Part shown: positions 7,215 to 14,279 of the stretch, piece after piece | Position numbering within the stretch: position 1 is the first letter of the stretch | How the letters are laid out: the number at the start of each line of letters is the position of its first letter | Source: Acidimicrobiales bacterium | GTDB taxonomy: Bacteria > Actinomycetota > Acidimicrobiia > Acidimicrobiales > UBA8190 | Assembly (NCBI GenBank): GCA_035531755.1 | Contig: DATKSK010000065.1 | Location: forward strand, 1-35,210 | Reading direction: 5' to 3' | Length of the DNA: 35,210 nt | Notes under the pieces: generated by a model | What the model was told of the DNA's origin: nothing | The model's database searches: none | Seen by the model: the letters and a program-made list of their open reading frames with translations, nothing else | Position numbers and translations under genes: made by a program

Positions 7215-8090
7215 GTGGACTTCGACATCTGGTTGCCCACCGCCAACCCGTTCGCCACCCCCGAGCTCCTGGCGGCGGTGGCGGCCGAGTCCGAGGCACG
7301 CGGTGTGGGCTGCATCTGGGTGGGCGAGCACGTCGTCACGTTCGAGCAGTACGAGTCGAGCTATCCGTACGCCGACGACGGGCGGGTGCCGCTGCCACCG
7401 GGCACGGGGCTGCTCGAGCCCTTCACCACCCTGGCGTTCCTGGCCGGCCTGACCACGACCGTGCGTCTCGGGACGGCCATGTGCCTGCTCCCGCAGCGCA
7501 ACCCGGTGTACACGGCCAAGGAGGTGGCGACCGTGGACTGGCTGTCGGGGGGCCGCGTGGACCTCGGGGTGGGCGTGGGCTGGCTGCGCGAGGAGTTCGA
7601 CGCGGTGGCCGCGCCGTGGGCGGCGCGCGGCGCCCGTTGCGACGAATACCTCGACGTCCTGCGCGCGCTGTGGTGCGACGACCCGTCGTCGTTCTCCGGG
7701 GAGTACTACACGCTCCCCCCGTCCAACCTCCATCCGAAGCCGCTCCAGGATCCCCACCCACCCATCCATATCGGGGGCGAGAGCGAGGCCGCGCTGCGCC
7801 GGACGGCGCGCGCCGCGCAAGGGTGGCACACCTTCAACCGCGCGCCGGGCGACCTGCCACCCGCCCTGGCGCGACTCGATGCCCACCTCGACGAGCAGGG
7901 TCGGCGTCGCGCCGAGGTGCGCGTCACGGTGTGCCCGTACTTCAAGCCGCTCGACCCCGCCATCACCGAGCAGTACGCGCAGGCCGGTGCCGACGCCGTG
8001 TCGGCACTGCTCTTCGCGATGTCGGCCGACGACGTCCCGGTGGCCTTCGACGCGCTCGACCCCTGCCTCGAACGGGCCCGGGCCTGCTGA
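7215..8090 (+). CDS. LLM-class F420-dependent oxidoreductase
   Basis: A 291-residue luciferase-like (TIM-barrel) oxidoreductase, probably F420-dependent. Family features include WVGEHVV near residue 35, LGTAMCLLPQRNPVYTAKEVATVDWLSGGRVDLGVGVGW in the first half (strand, cofactor pocket and the helix after it), and HPPIHIGGES near the middle. The preferred start is GTG 7215. A TTG at 7203 overlapping the upstream TGA is possible and would add four residues. It follows the DDN-like gene almost directly, so both probably use F420H2 in one pathway. The substrate is unknown; neighbours point to lipid, steroid or xenobiotic oxidation. Confidence 0.88.
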   Translation: MDFDIWLPTANPFATPELLAAVAAESEARGVGCIWVGEHVVTFEQYESSYPYADDGRVPLPPGTGLLEPFTTLAFLAGLTTTVRLGTAMCLLPQRNPVYTAKEVATVDWLSGGRVDLGVGVGWLREEFDAVAAPWAARGARCDEYLDVLRALWCDDPSSFSGEYYTLPPSNLHPKPLQDPHPPIHIGGESEAALRRTARAAQGWHTFNRAPGDLPPALARLDAHLDEQGRRRAEVRVTVCPYFKPLDPAITEQYAQAGADAVSALLFAMSADDVPVAFDALDPCLERARAC

Positions 8091-8169
8091 GACAGGACCG
8101 CCCCCCCGTCGGCGGGCCCGCCCGGCACGCGGCGCGGGCGCCCGGCCCCGGGGCGTCGCCACGCGGCGG

Positions 8170-9819
8170 CTACGGGGGCCCCGACCGGTCGGACCGGCTC
8201 GGCAGGAACGCCAGCACCAGGGCGGCGGCCACGGTGACCACCACCGCCCCGACCACCATGGCGAGGTCCATGCCGTTCACGAAGGCCCGCCGGGCGAGCC
8301 CTGCCAGCGCGGCGCCCTGGGCCCCGCCGACCCGCTGCGCCACGGCCAGCGCACCGCCGAGCGAACTGTCGATGAGGCGCAGGGCCGGGGCCGGCACCGC
8401 CTGGTGCGCCAGGACGGGGTCGAGCCGCCCCTGGTAGCGAGAAGCGAGGAGGCTCCCGAGCACCCCGACCCCGAGTGCGCCGCCCAGCTGGAGGGCGGTG
8501 CCGTTGGTGGCCGAGCCCATACCGGTCTTCTCGCGGGGCACCGAGCCCATGACCGACTCCGTGGAAGGGGCGAACGCCAGCCCCGTGCCGATCCCGAGCA
8601 GGAGCAGGGCCGGCAGCGCCGCGCCGTAGCTGCCGGCCGTCGTGGTCCGCGACAGCAGGCCCATGCCGACGGCGATCGTCGCCATGCCCGACGCCACGAT
8701 CGCCTTGGTACCCACCCCGCGCACCAGGAGGCTCGACAGGGGCGCCACGACCAGGATGACGAGGGCGACGGGCCCCACCCGCAGCCCGGCGGCGAAGGGG
8801 CTGTAGCCGAGGCTGAACTGCAGGTACTGCGTGAGGAGGAACAGCGCTCCCATCAGGGCGAACATGACGAACGACATCGAACCGATGGCGGCGCTGAACC
8901 GGCGGGACCGGAAGAACGACAGGTCGAGCATGGGGTGGGTCGAGCGCCGCTCCCACAACACGAAGGACGTCAGCACGACGACGGCCAGCGCCAGGGCACC
9001 GAGGACCCGCGGGGACGACCAGGTCTGGTTGGGCGCCTCGATGATCCCCCACAGCAGCAGACCCGTGCCCACCGTGGACAGCACGCCGCCGACGGGGTCG
9101 GGTCGCTTGGCGGTGGCGTCCTTCGACTCGGGCACGAGCCAGAACGCCGCCACCGCCCCCGCCAGGGCGATCGGGACGTTGATGAGGAACACCGACCCCC
9201 ACCAGAAGTGGGCGAGCAGCCAGCCGCCGGCGATCGGGCCGACGGCGATGCCGATCCCCGTCGTCCCCGACCAGATGCCGATGGCGCGGGCCCGGTCACG
9301 CTCCTGCGTGAAGACGTTGGTGAGGATCGACAGGGTCGACGGCATGATGGCGGCACCGCCGACGCCCATGAGGGCGCGCGACGCGATGAGCCAGTGGGGT
9401 GACCCGGAGAACGCCGACAGGGCGGAGCCCGTGGCGAACACCACCAAACCGGCCATGAACACCCGCTTGCGCCCGACGTGGTCACCGACGCTGCCGAGGA
9501 CGAGCATCAGGCCGGCGAAGAGCACGGCATACGAGTCGACGATCCACTGCAGGTCGCTCGACGAGGCGTGGAAGTCGCGCACGATCGACGGCAAGGCGAC
9601 GTTCAGGATGGTGTTGTCGAGGCTGACGATGAGCAGACTGGTGCACAACACCACCAGCACCCACCAGCGCCGGCCTTCCGCCCGACGCGACCGCTGCGCA
9701 GCCCGGGATCGCCCCCCCTCCCCGCGATTGCCTGCACCCTGGGCCCGCCCTGCACCCGGAGAGGGGACGGCCCGAGGACTCCCTCGCAGCCGTCGAGCGT
9801 CGGGCACGGTGGTCGCCAT
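8170..9819 (-). CDS. MFS drug-exporter, DHA2 (14-TM) family
   Basis: A 549-residue major facilitator of the 14-helix DHA2 group (QacA, EmrB, LfrA relatives), a proton-driven exporter of toxic compounds. Visible motifs are LDNTILNVALPSI in helix 1, LQWIVDSYAV in helix 2, the loop motif GDHVGRKRVF, and the antiporter motif region GIAVGPIAGGWLL in helix 5. Residues 1-50 are a basic cytoplasmic tail rich in Arg, Gly and Ala. ATG 9819 is preceded by AGGA about 6 nt upstream; further in-frame starts exist upstream without support. It is divergent from the GGDEF gene; no dedicated TetR or MarR regulator lies beside it. Confidence 0.9.
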   Translation of the reverse strand: MATTVPDARRLRGSPRAVPSPGAGRAQGAGNRGEGGRSRAAQRSRRAEGRRWWVLVVLCTSLLIVSLDNTILNVALPSIVRDFHASSSDLQWIVDSYAVLFAGLMLVLGSVGDHVGRKRVFMAGLVVFATGSALSAFSGSPHWLIASRALMGVGGAAIMPSTLSILTNVFTQERDRARAIGIWSGTTGIGIAVGPIAGGWLLAHFWWGSVFLINVPIALAGAVAAFWLVPESKDATAKRPDPVGGVLSTVGTGLLLWGIIEAPNQTWSSPRVLGALALAVVVLTSFVLWERRSTHPMLDLSFFRSRRFSAAIGSMSFVMFALMGALFLLTQYLQFSLGYSPFAAGLRVGPVALVILVVAPLSSLLVRGVGTKAIVASGMATIAVGMGLLSRTTTAGSYGAALPALLLLGIGTGLAFAPSTESVMGSVPREKTGMGSATNGTALQLGGALGVGVLGSLLASRYQGRLDPVLAHQAVPAPALRLIDSSLGGALAVAQRVGGAQGAALAGLARRAFVNGMDLAMVVGAVVVTVAAALVLAFLPSRSDRSGPP

Positions 9820-9908
9820 GGGCGTTCCTAACGGTCGCGGCCGGTTGCCGAAGGCCCCCGACCGTGGCTCGTGGCGGGCCTCCGCCCCCCATCTTCGATG
9901 ACCACGCA

Positions 9909-9951
9909 GCACCCCCACCAGGGCCGTTGGACCCCTGGGCATCCGGGGTGC
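9909..9951. promoter_or_regulatory. Nested inverted repeat in MFS/GGDEF divergent region
   Basis: Outer arms GCACCCC (9909-9915) and GGGGTGC (9945-9951) enclose inner arms CCAGGG (9918-9923) and CCCTGG (9933-9938). It could be an operator or a structured leader of either divergent gene. Confidence 0.4.
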
Positions 9952-9967
9952 AGGAGTCACAGAGGTG

Positions 9968-9973
9968 TAGTTT
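9968..9973 (+). promoter_or_regulatory. Possible -10 TAGTTT for GGDEF gene
   Basis: TAGTTT lies 38 nt before ATG 10012, leaving room for a short leader carrying the GGGGAG ribosome site. No good -35 is visible. Confidence 0.35.
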
Positions 9974-10011
9974 CATGGTCACCGGCGGTGGCGACGAGAC
10001 GGGGAGCTGAC

Positions 10012-10995
10012 ATGCAGGACCTGGGTGACGGACCACGCGTCGGGCCCCGACGGCTCTCCGCCGTCCGGGACGAGCGGGGCGCCCCCGCCCCGAGCCTCGA
10101 CGATGCGCCCGTCGTCCCCGCGCACCGGTTGCTCGAGGTGGCCAGCGCGCTCTCCGACGGCGCCACCCGGCTCCACGAGCGGTTGCGCCATCTCGAACCC
10201 GAAGAACGCGAGGCCGTCATCGACCTCGTCGCCGACCAGGTCACCGAGATCGTGACACTGTGGTCGGACATGGTGCGCGGCGTGGTGTCCGCCGGCGGCG
10301 GCGCCGGCAACCGTGGCACCGTCAACGATGACGACGAGCGGTCCGCGCCAGGGCGGCCCACGTTCATGGGCTCGCACCGGTCGGACCGAACGGTCGACGA
10401 CCATCCCGCCCGGATCCCCGCGTACGAGGGCGACGGCGCGCCGCAACCCGTGCGGGCACCGTCACCCTCACCCTCACCCTCACCGGCGGCGGTGCTGCGA
10501 CGCGAGTCCGCCGAGGCGCCCCGGGACTCCGAGCGGCTCACGCGCGACGAGCTCACAGGCGTCTTCAACCGCCAGGCCGGCTTCGCGGCCCTGGACCGGG
10601 AGATCGAGCGTTGCCGCCGCGGCGGGGAACGCTTCGTCCTGGGCTTCCTGAACGTCGACAGCCTCACGGCCGTCAACGACACCCGCGGCCCGCGCGCCGG
10701 CGACGAACTGCTGCGCAAGGTGACCGCCGCGCTGCGGGCGACACTGCGCTCCTACGACGTGATCAGCCGGCTCGGTGGCGACGAGTTCCTCTTCTCGCTG
10801 CCCGGCGCCGACATGGCCACGGCCGAGCTGCGCTTCAAGGAGTTCGCCGTCATCCTGGCCGAAGAGGCGCCCGGCTCTTCGGCCAGTGTCGGCTTCGCCG
10901 AGCTCCACCAGCACGACACGCTCGACGACCTCGTCGCCGGAGCGGAGACGGCCATGCTGAAGAGCCGGCGGCACCGCCGGCGCGGCCGCGGCTAG
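10012..10995 (+). CDS. Diguanylate cyclase (GGDEF) with helical N-terminal region
   Basis: A 327-residue soluble protein ending in a complete GGDEF domain (about 176-320), which makes cyclic di-GMP from two GTP. The substrate and metal sites look intact: DELTGVFNR at 179-187, NVDSLTAVND at 214-223 and GGDEF at 255-259. The inhibitory I-site RSYD (246-249) sits exactly five residues before GGDEF, so product feedback is expected. The N-terminal part has no recognised sensor; residues 35-95 look alpha-helical (HRLLEVASALSDGATRLHERL onward) and could dimerise. A PSPSPSPSP linker follows. ATG 10012 has GGGGAG upstream. Being solo and cytosolic, its activating signal is unknown. Confidence 0.9.
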   Translation: MQDLGDGPRVGPRRLSAVRDERGAPAPSLDDAPVVPAHRLLEVASALSDGATRLHERLRHLEPEEREAVIDLVADQVTEIVTLWSDMVRGVVSAGGGAGNRGTVNDDDERSAPGRPTFMGSHRSDRTVDDHPARIPAYEGDGAPQPVRAPSPSPSPSPAAVLRRESAEAPRDSERLTRDELTGVFNRQAGFAALDREIERCRRGGERFVLGFLNVDSLTAVNDTRGPRAGDELLRKVTAALRATLRSYDVISRLGGDEFLFSLPGADMATAELRFKEFAVILAEEAPGSSASVGFAELHQHDTLDDLVAGAETAMLKSRRHRRRGRG

Positions 10996-11032
10996 CGCGA
11001 CCTCCCGCGCACCGCCGCCCGCCCACGACGCC

Positions 11033-11038
11033 TCGAAT
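11033..11038 (+). promoter_or_regulatory. -10-like TCGAAT (leaderless) for crotonase gene
   Basis: TCGAAT ends 6 nt before ATG 11045; no ribosome site lies between. The match is weaker than the TAnnnT cases. Confidence 0.35.
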
Positions 11039-11044
11039 CGCGCC

Positions 11045-11845
11045 ATGACCGACGCCACCACGCCTCGATCGAACGCCGATGTGTCGGTACGGCTCGACGG
11101 TGGCACCGCCGTCGTCACCTTGCATCGGCCGCCGCACAATCTTCTCACCGAACCGGTGTTGCGCGCCCTCGCCGACGCCATCACGGCGCTGCGTGGCGTG
11201 GCCCGCTCGGCGGTGATCTGCTCCGAGGGCCGTTCGTTCTGCGCCGGTGCCGACTTCCGGTCCGGAGAGGCCCCCGATCCCACCGAAGGAGGAGCGTTCG
11301 AGACCCGGACCGCGGCGTTCTACGACCAGGCGGCGCGGATCTTCGAGTCCCCCGTGCCGCTCGTGGCGGCCGTCCAGGGAGCCGCTATCGGCGCGGGATT
11401 CGGGCTGGCGTTGGCCTGCGACATGTGCGTCGTGGGCGACCGGGGATGGTTCCAGGCGAGCTTCGTCCGGCTCGGCATCCATCCGGGCTTCGCGCTGAGC
11501 ACCACACTGCCTCGCGTCGTCGGCCCCGGGCGCGCCGCCGATCTGTTCCTCACCGGGCGTCGCGTGGACGCCCCCGAGGCGGAACGCATCGGCATCGCGC
11601 AACGCGTCGTGCCCGCCGGGGAGGAGATCGGCGCCGCGCTCGAGACGGCGACGAGCATCGCCGCAGGCGCGCCCCTGGCGGTGTCGTCGACCCGGGCCAC
11701 GTTGCGCCGGGGCCTGGCGGGCGCAGCGCGCGCCGCCATGCGCCACGAGCTCGCCGAGCAGACGGCGCTGGCCGGGACCGCCGATGCCGTCGAAGGCGTG
11801 AACGCCATGCTCCAGGGCCGCGAACCTCGGTTCGAAGGACGCTGA
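11045..11845 (+). CDS. Enoyl-CoA hydratase/isomerase-family (crotonase) protein
   Basis: A 266-residue crotonase-fold protein. The oxyanion hole is visible as SFCAGADF and VQGAAIGAGFGLALACD, so an acyl-CoA thioester substrate is likely. The two glutamates of classical hydratases (E144 and E164 of rat mitochondrial hydratase) are absent: the first position is Gly in GAGFGLAL and the second is Phe in WFQASFVRLG. Simple hydratase activity is therefore doubtful; isomerase, hydrolase or another crotonase chemistry is more likely. The gene stands alone and converges with the luciferase-like gene. The fold is certain, the reaction open. Confidence 0.88.
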   Translation: MTDATTPRSNADVSVRLDGGTAVVTLHRPPHNLLTEPVLRALADAITALRGVARSAVICSEGRSFCAGADFRSGEAPDPTEGGAFETRTAAFYDQAARIFESPVPLVAAVQGAAIGAGFGLALACDMCVVGDRGWFQASFVRLGIHPGFALSTTLPRVVGPGRAADLFLTGRRVDAPEAERIGIAQRVVPAGEEIGAALETATSIAAGAPLAVSSTRATLRRGLAGAARAAMRHELAEQTALAGTADAVEGVNAMLQGREPRFEGR

Positions 11846-11861
11846 CGCCTCGGTTCGAAGG
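11825..11861. repeat. 14-bp direct repeat at 3' end of crotonase gene
   Basis: CCTCGGTTCGAAGG occurs at 11825-11838 inside the last codons and again at 11848-11861 just after the stop. Confidence 0.7.
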
Positions 11862-11864
11862 GGC

Positions 11865-11883
11865 GCCCCTTCCCTGGAGGGGC
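11865..11883. terminator. Hairpin between convergent genes
   Basis: GCCCCT (11865-11870) pairs with AGGGGC (11878-11883), 19 bp after the crotonase stop and before the end of the convergent luciferase-like gene. No U tract follows, so function as a terminator is tentative. Confidence 0.4.
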
Positions 11884-11912
11884 CGCACGCCCCGCAGCGG
11901 CGCCCGTGCCGA

Positions 11913-12746
11913 CTACGGACCGGTGAACGAGGGCATCACCCTGGTGGCGAACTCCTCCACCCGGGCGCGCCCCTCCCCCGGCCATCCGCACACCAGATAG
12001 CGGACGCCGACGTCCTGCATGGCGACAATCGCGCCGCGCACCTCGTCCCACGGCTCGGAAAGCGAGAGCGACGACGCCCGCAGGATGGCTCCGGGGTCGC
12101 GCCCGGCGTCCTCGGCCAGGTGGTCGAGCTCGCTCGACAGGGCCCGCATCTGCTCGGGGCTGCCGTAGGTGTGCCACACGTCCGCCCGGCGCGCCGCCAA
12201 CGGCAGGGTGCGACGGCGTCCCGATCCCCCGATCCAGATCGGCGGGTGGGGTTGCTGCACCGGCACCGGGCGCATCTGGGCGTCTTCGAGGCTGAACACC
12301 TTCCCGCGGTAGGAGACCACGTCACCGCTGAACAGCCGCGTCATGATCTCGAGCTCGTCCTCGAGCCGGTCGAAACGACTCCCGGTGGGGGGGAACTCGA
12401 TGCCGAGCTGGCGGTGCTCGGCCTCGAACCACGCCGCCCCGAGGGCGAGCTCCAGCCGGCCCCGGCTGGCGTGGTCCACGGTCACCGCCTGGGCGGCGAG
12501 GACGGAGGGGTGCCGGTAGGTGACGCCCGTCACGAGCAGGCCCAGGCGGATGCGGCTGGTGGCCGTGGCCAGGGCGGCCAACGTCGTCATGCCCTCGAAG
12601 CAATTGCCGGGGCCCTCGCCGTACATCGGGACGAAGTGGTCGAAGCCCCACGCGCCGTCGAAGCCGAGTGCCTCCCCGAACTGCACCCGCTCGACGATGT
12701 CCCCGAACTCCGCCCGCTGCTGTGCCACGTCGATCCCGAATCGCAT
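11913..12746 (-). CDS. LLM-class F420-dependent oxidoreductase
   Basis: A 277-residue luciferase-like oxidoreductase, probably using F420. It begins MRFGIDVAQQ, has GAWGFDHFVPMYGE near residue 35, then IRLGLLVTGVTYRHPSVLAAQAVTVDHASRGRLELALGAAW across the cofactor-binding strands, and HPPIWIGGSGRRRTL in the second half. ATG 12746 is 6 nt after a clear TATGGT, so it has its own leaderless promoter even though it lies just downstream of the DUF6285 gene. It resembles the enzyme at 7215-8090 only at family level. Substrate unknown. Confidence 0.9.
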   Translation of the reverse strand: MRFGIDVAQQRAEFGDIVERVQFGEALGFDGAWGFDHFVPMYGEGPGNCFEGMTTLAALATATSRIRLGLLVTGVTYRHPSVLAAQAVTVDHASRGRLELALGAAWFEAEHRQLGIEFPPTGSRFDRLEDELEIMTRLFSGDVVSYRGKVFSLEDAQMRPVPVQQPHPPIWIGGSGRRRTLPLAARRADVWHTYGSPEQMRALSSELDHLAEDAGRDPGAILRASSLSLSEPWDEVRGAIVAMQDVGVRYLVCGWPGEGRARVEEFATRVMPSFTGP

Positions 12747-12752
12747 GGGTCG

Positions 12753-12758
12753 ACCATA
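12753..12758 (-). promoter_or_regulatory. -10 element TATGGT (leaderless)
   Basis: On the minus strand TATGGT ends 6 nt before ATG 12746. It lies in the 55-bp gap after the DUF6285 stop, separating the luciferase-like gene from the upstream pair. Confidence 0.55.
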
Positions 12759-12801
12759 CCGGCCGGCGGCGCCGCCGGTCCGGGCCCGCCGACGGCCGTG
12801 G

Positions 12802-13266
12802 TTACAGGGACGCGGGCCCCGGGTCGGCGTCGCCGCCCGCACCCCGCGCGTACTGCGGGTTGGCGACGGAGAGCTTGTCGGCGACCGTCGCCCGCACCAC
12901 GGCGCGCACCTCCGCCGACCGACCGTCGAGGGCGCCGGACCGGATGGCCGCGGCCAGCTCGGCCTCGCTGCGCACGCCCAGGGTGGCCAGGCGGGCGGCG
13001 TGGGCGGCAGCGTGCGTGGGGCCCAGTGCGAGCTCCCGGGCCGCCATGCCCACGACGTTGCCCGCCACCCGGACGTGGAAGCGCACCCGACCCTCCGTGG
13101 CCGGGACGACTTCGGACTCCAGGAACTCCCGCACGGCGTCGAGCAGCTCGGCCGCCGACGGCACGTCGTGCGGCGGCCATCCTCCCGATATGCGCGCCCC
13201 GTGCGCGGCGCCGGGCCGCCCACCCACGGGTGAGGGGGGATCGGGGAGCCCAGCACCGCCGGTCAC
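12802..13266 (-). CDS. DUF6285-like protein
   Basis: A 154-residue protein of unknown function that I match from memory to DUF6285. The conserved core is HDVPSAAELLDAVREFLESEVVP, RFHVRVAGNVVGMAARELALG and a C-terminal DKLSVANPQYA. Such proteins commonly sit beside an APH-type phosphotransferase and an acyl-CoA dehydrogenase. Here the phosphotransferase gene ends within this gene's GTG start (GTGA, 4-bp overlap), so they are translationally coupled, but no acyl-CoA dehydrogenase is in view. Residues 1-30 are low complexity (Gly, Pro, Ala). A role with CoA-activated substrates is inferred from neighbourhood only. Confidence 0.75.
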   Translation of the reverse strand: MTGGAGLPDPPSPVGGRPGAAHGARISGGWPPHDVPSAAELLDAVREFLESEVVPATEGRVRFHVRVAGNVVGMAARELALGPTHAAAHAARLATLGVRSEAELAAAIRSGALDGRSAEVRAVVRATVADKLSVANPQYARGAGGDADPGPASL

Positions 13267-14279
13267 GGCAGCAGCTCCAGCACGTCCCACTCCACCTCGC
13301 ACACCCGCCTGCCGATGGCGGCGAGCTCGACGGAACGGACCGCACCCGTCGTGTGGGTCAACGCCTGCACGATGCAGATGACCCCCCACCGAACGGTGCC
13401 GAGCATCTGCCACCAGCGCAGGGCGTCGGGGTCCACGCTGCCCCCACCGGCCTCCTGGTACGCCCCGACGAGCTGGTCGGTGGTGCCGAAGCCGCCCACC
13501 GGGAGCGCCGCACCGAACCGCCAGGCCTTGACGCACAGCCACCCGAGGTCCTCGAGCGGATCGCCCACGTGGGCGAGCTCCCAGTCGAGGACGGCCCGGA
13601 TCCCCTCGGGCCCGATGATGAGGTTCCCGTTGCGGAAGTCACCGTGCACCACCGACTCCGCCGATGGCGGCGGGCGCGTCTCGGCGAGCCACCGGAGCCC
13701 GAGCTCGAACGCCGGATGCGGCTGCCCCAGATGGTCGAGCAGGCCGCGCAGCTGCTCGAGCGGGTCGCCGCCGGCCAGCCCGGGCACCTCGGCCGGTGCC
13801 ATGCGATGGATCGCGGCCAGCACCCGGCCGCAGTGCTCGGCCAGGACGGGGCGGATGCCCGCCAGCCGCTCGTCACGCAGGATCCGACGCGGGATCGTCT
13901 CGCCCTCCACGAACTCCATGACCATGAACGCGGCGCCGAGCCCGTGAGATGCGGCGGAGGCGCCGAGACCGTGAGGCCCGGCCGTCTCACCCCCGGCCGT
14001 CTCACCCCCGGCCGCCACCACGCGCGGCACGGGGACACCGACGCGCGCCGCCGCCGCCAGGAGCGACGCCTCGAGGCGCAGTCCCGACCCCGGTGCACCG
14101 GGCGGGTCGCGGCGCAGGACGAGACGCTGCCCTGTGCCGTCGCGCCGGCGCGCCGTGAAACTCCACGTCTCACGCGACGCCCCCCCGGGCAACCGGGCCA
14201 GGTCCTCGACGCTGACCACCTCCCCGATGGCGCGCCCGACGACCGCCTGCAGCCCCTCGACCAGATCGGCACCGACCAT
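13263..14279 (-). CDS. APH-fold phosphotransferase family protein
   Basis: A 338-residue kinase-fold protein of the APH/ACAD10-like group. The catalytic loop reads VVHGDFRNGNLII and the metal-binding Asp lies in AVLDWELAHVGDP; the N-lobe has RLPGGASRETWSF and RLVLRRDP. It would phosphorylate a small hydroxylated metabolite; related eukaryotic ACAD10/11 kinase domains act on 4-hydroxyacyl-CoAs, so a lipid-catabolic role is plausible. A short insertion near residues 90-115 holds a GGETA duplication and a repeated HGLGA, absent from typical members as far as I know. ATG 14279 lies 6 nt after TAGTCT, a convincing leaderless start. It is coupled to the DUF6285 gene and shares a CATG with the divergent strand. 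Confidence 0.88.
   Translation of the reverse strand: MVGADLVEGLQAVVGRAIGEVVSVEDLARLPGGASRETWSFTARRRDGTGQRLVLRRDPPGAPGSGLRLEASLLAAAARVGVPVPRVVAAGGETAGGETAGPHGLGASAASHGLGAAFMVMEFVEGETIPRRILRDERLAGIRPVLAEHCGRVLAAIHRMAPAEVPGLAGGDPLEQLRGLLDHLGQPHPAFELGLRWLAETRPPPSAESVVHGDFRNGNLIIGPEGIRAVLDWELAHVGDPLEDLGWLCVKAWRFGAALPVGGFGTTDQLVGAYQEAGGGSVDPDALRWWQMLGTVRWGVICIVQALTHTTGAVRSVELAAIGRRVCEVEWDVLELLP
13980..14009. repeat. 15-bp tandem duplication in phosphotransferase gene
   Basis: GGCCGTCTCACCCCC is repeated exactly at 13980-13994 and 13995-14009, giving GGETA twice in the protein. Confidence 0.85.

Noticed and set aside
9819-10012. Drug efflux operon with its own regulator
   Set aside because: No TetR, MarR or similar gene adjoins the MFS gene. 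The divergent gene is a diguanylate cyclase.
11825-11861. GGTTCGAA resembling a tRNA T-loop, seen twice here and once near 4904
   Set aside because: No acceptor stem, D-loop or anticodon arm can be folded around any copy, and the first lies inside the crotonase coding region.
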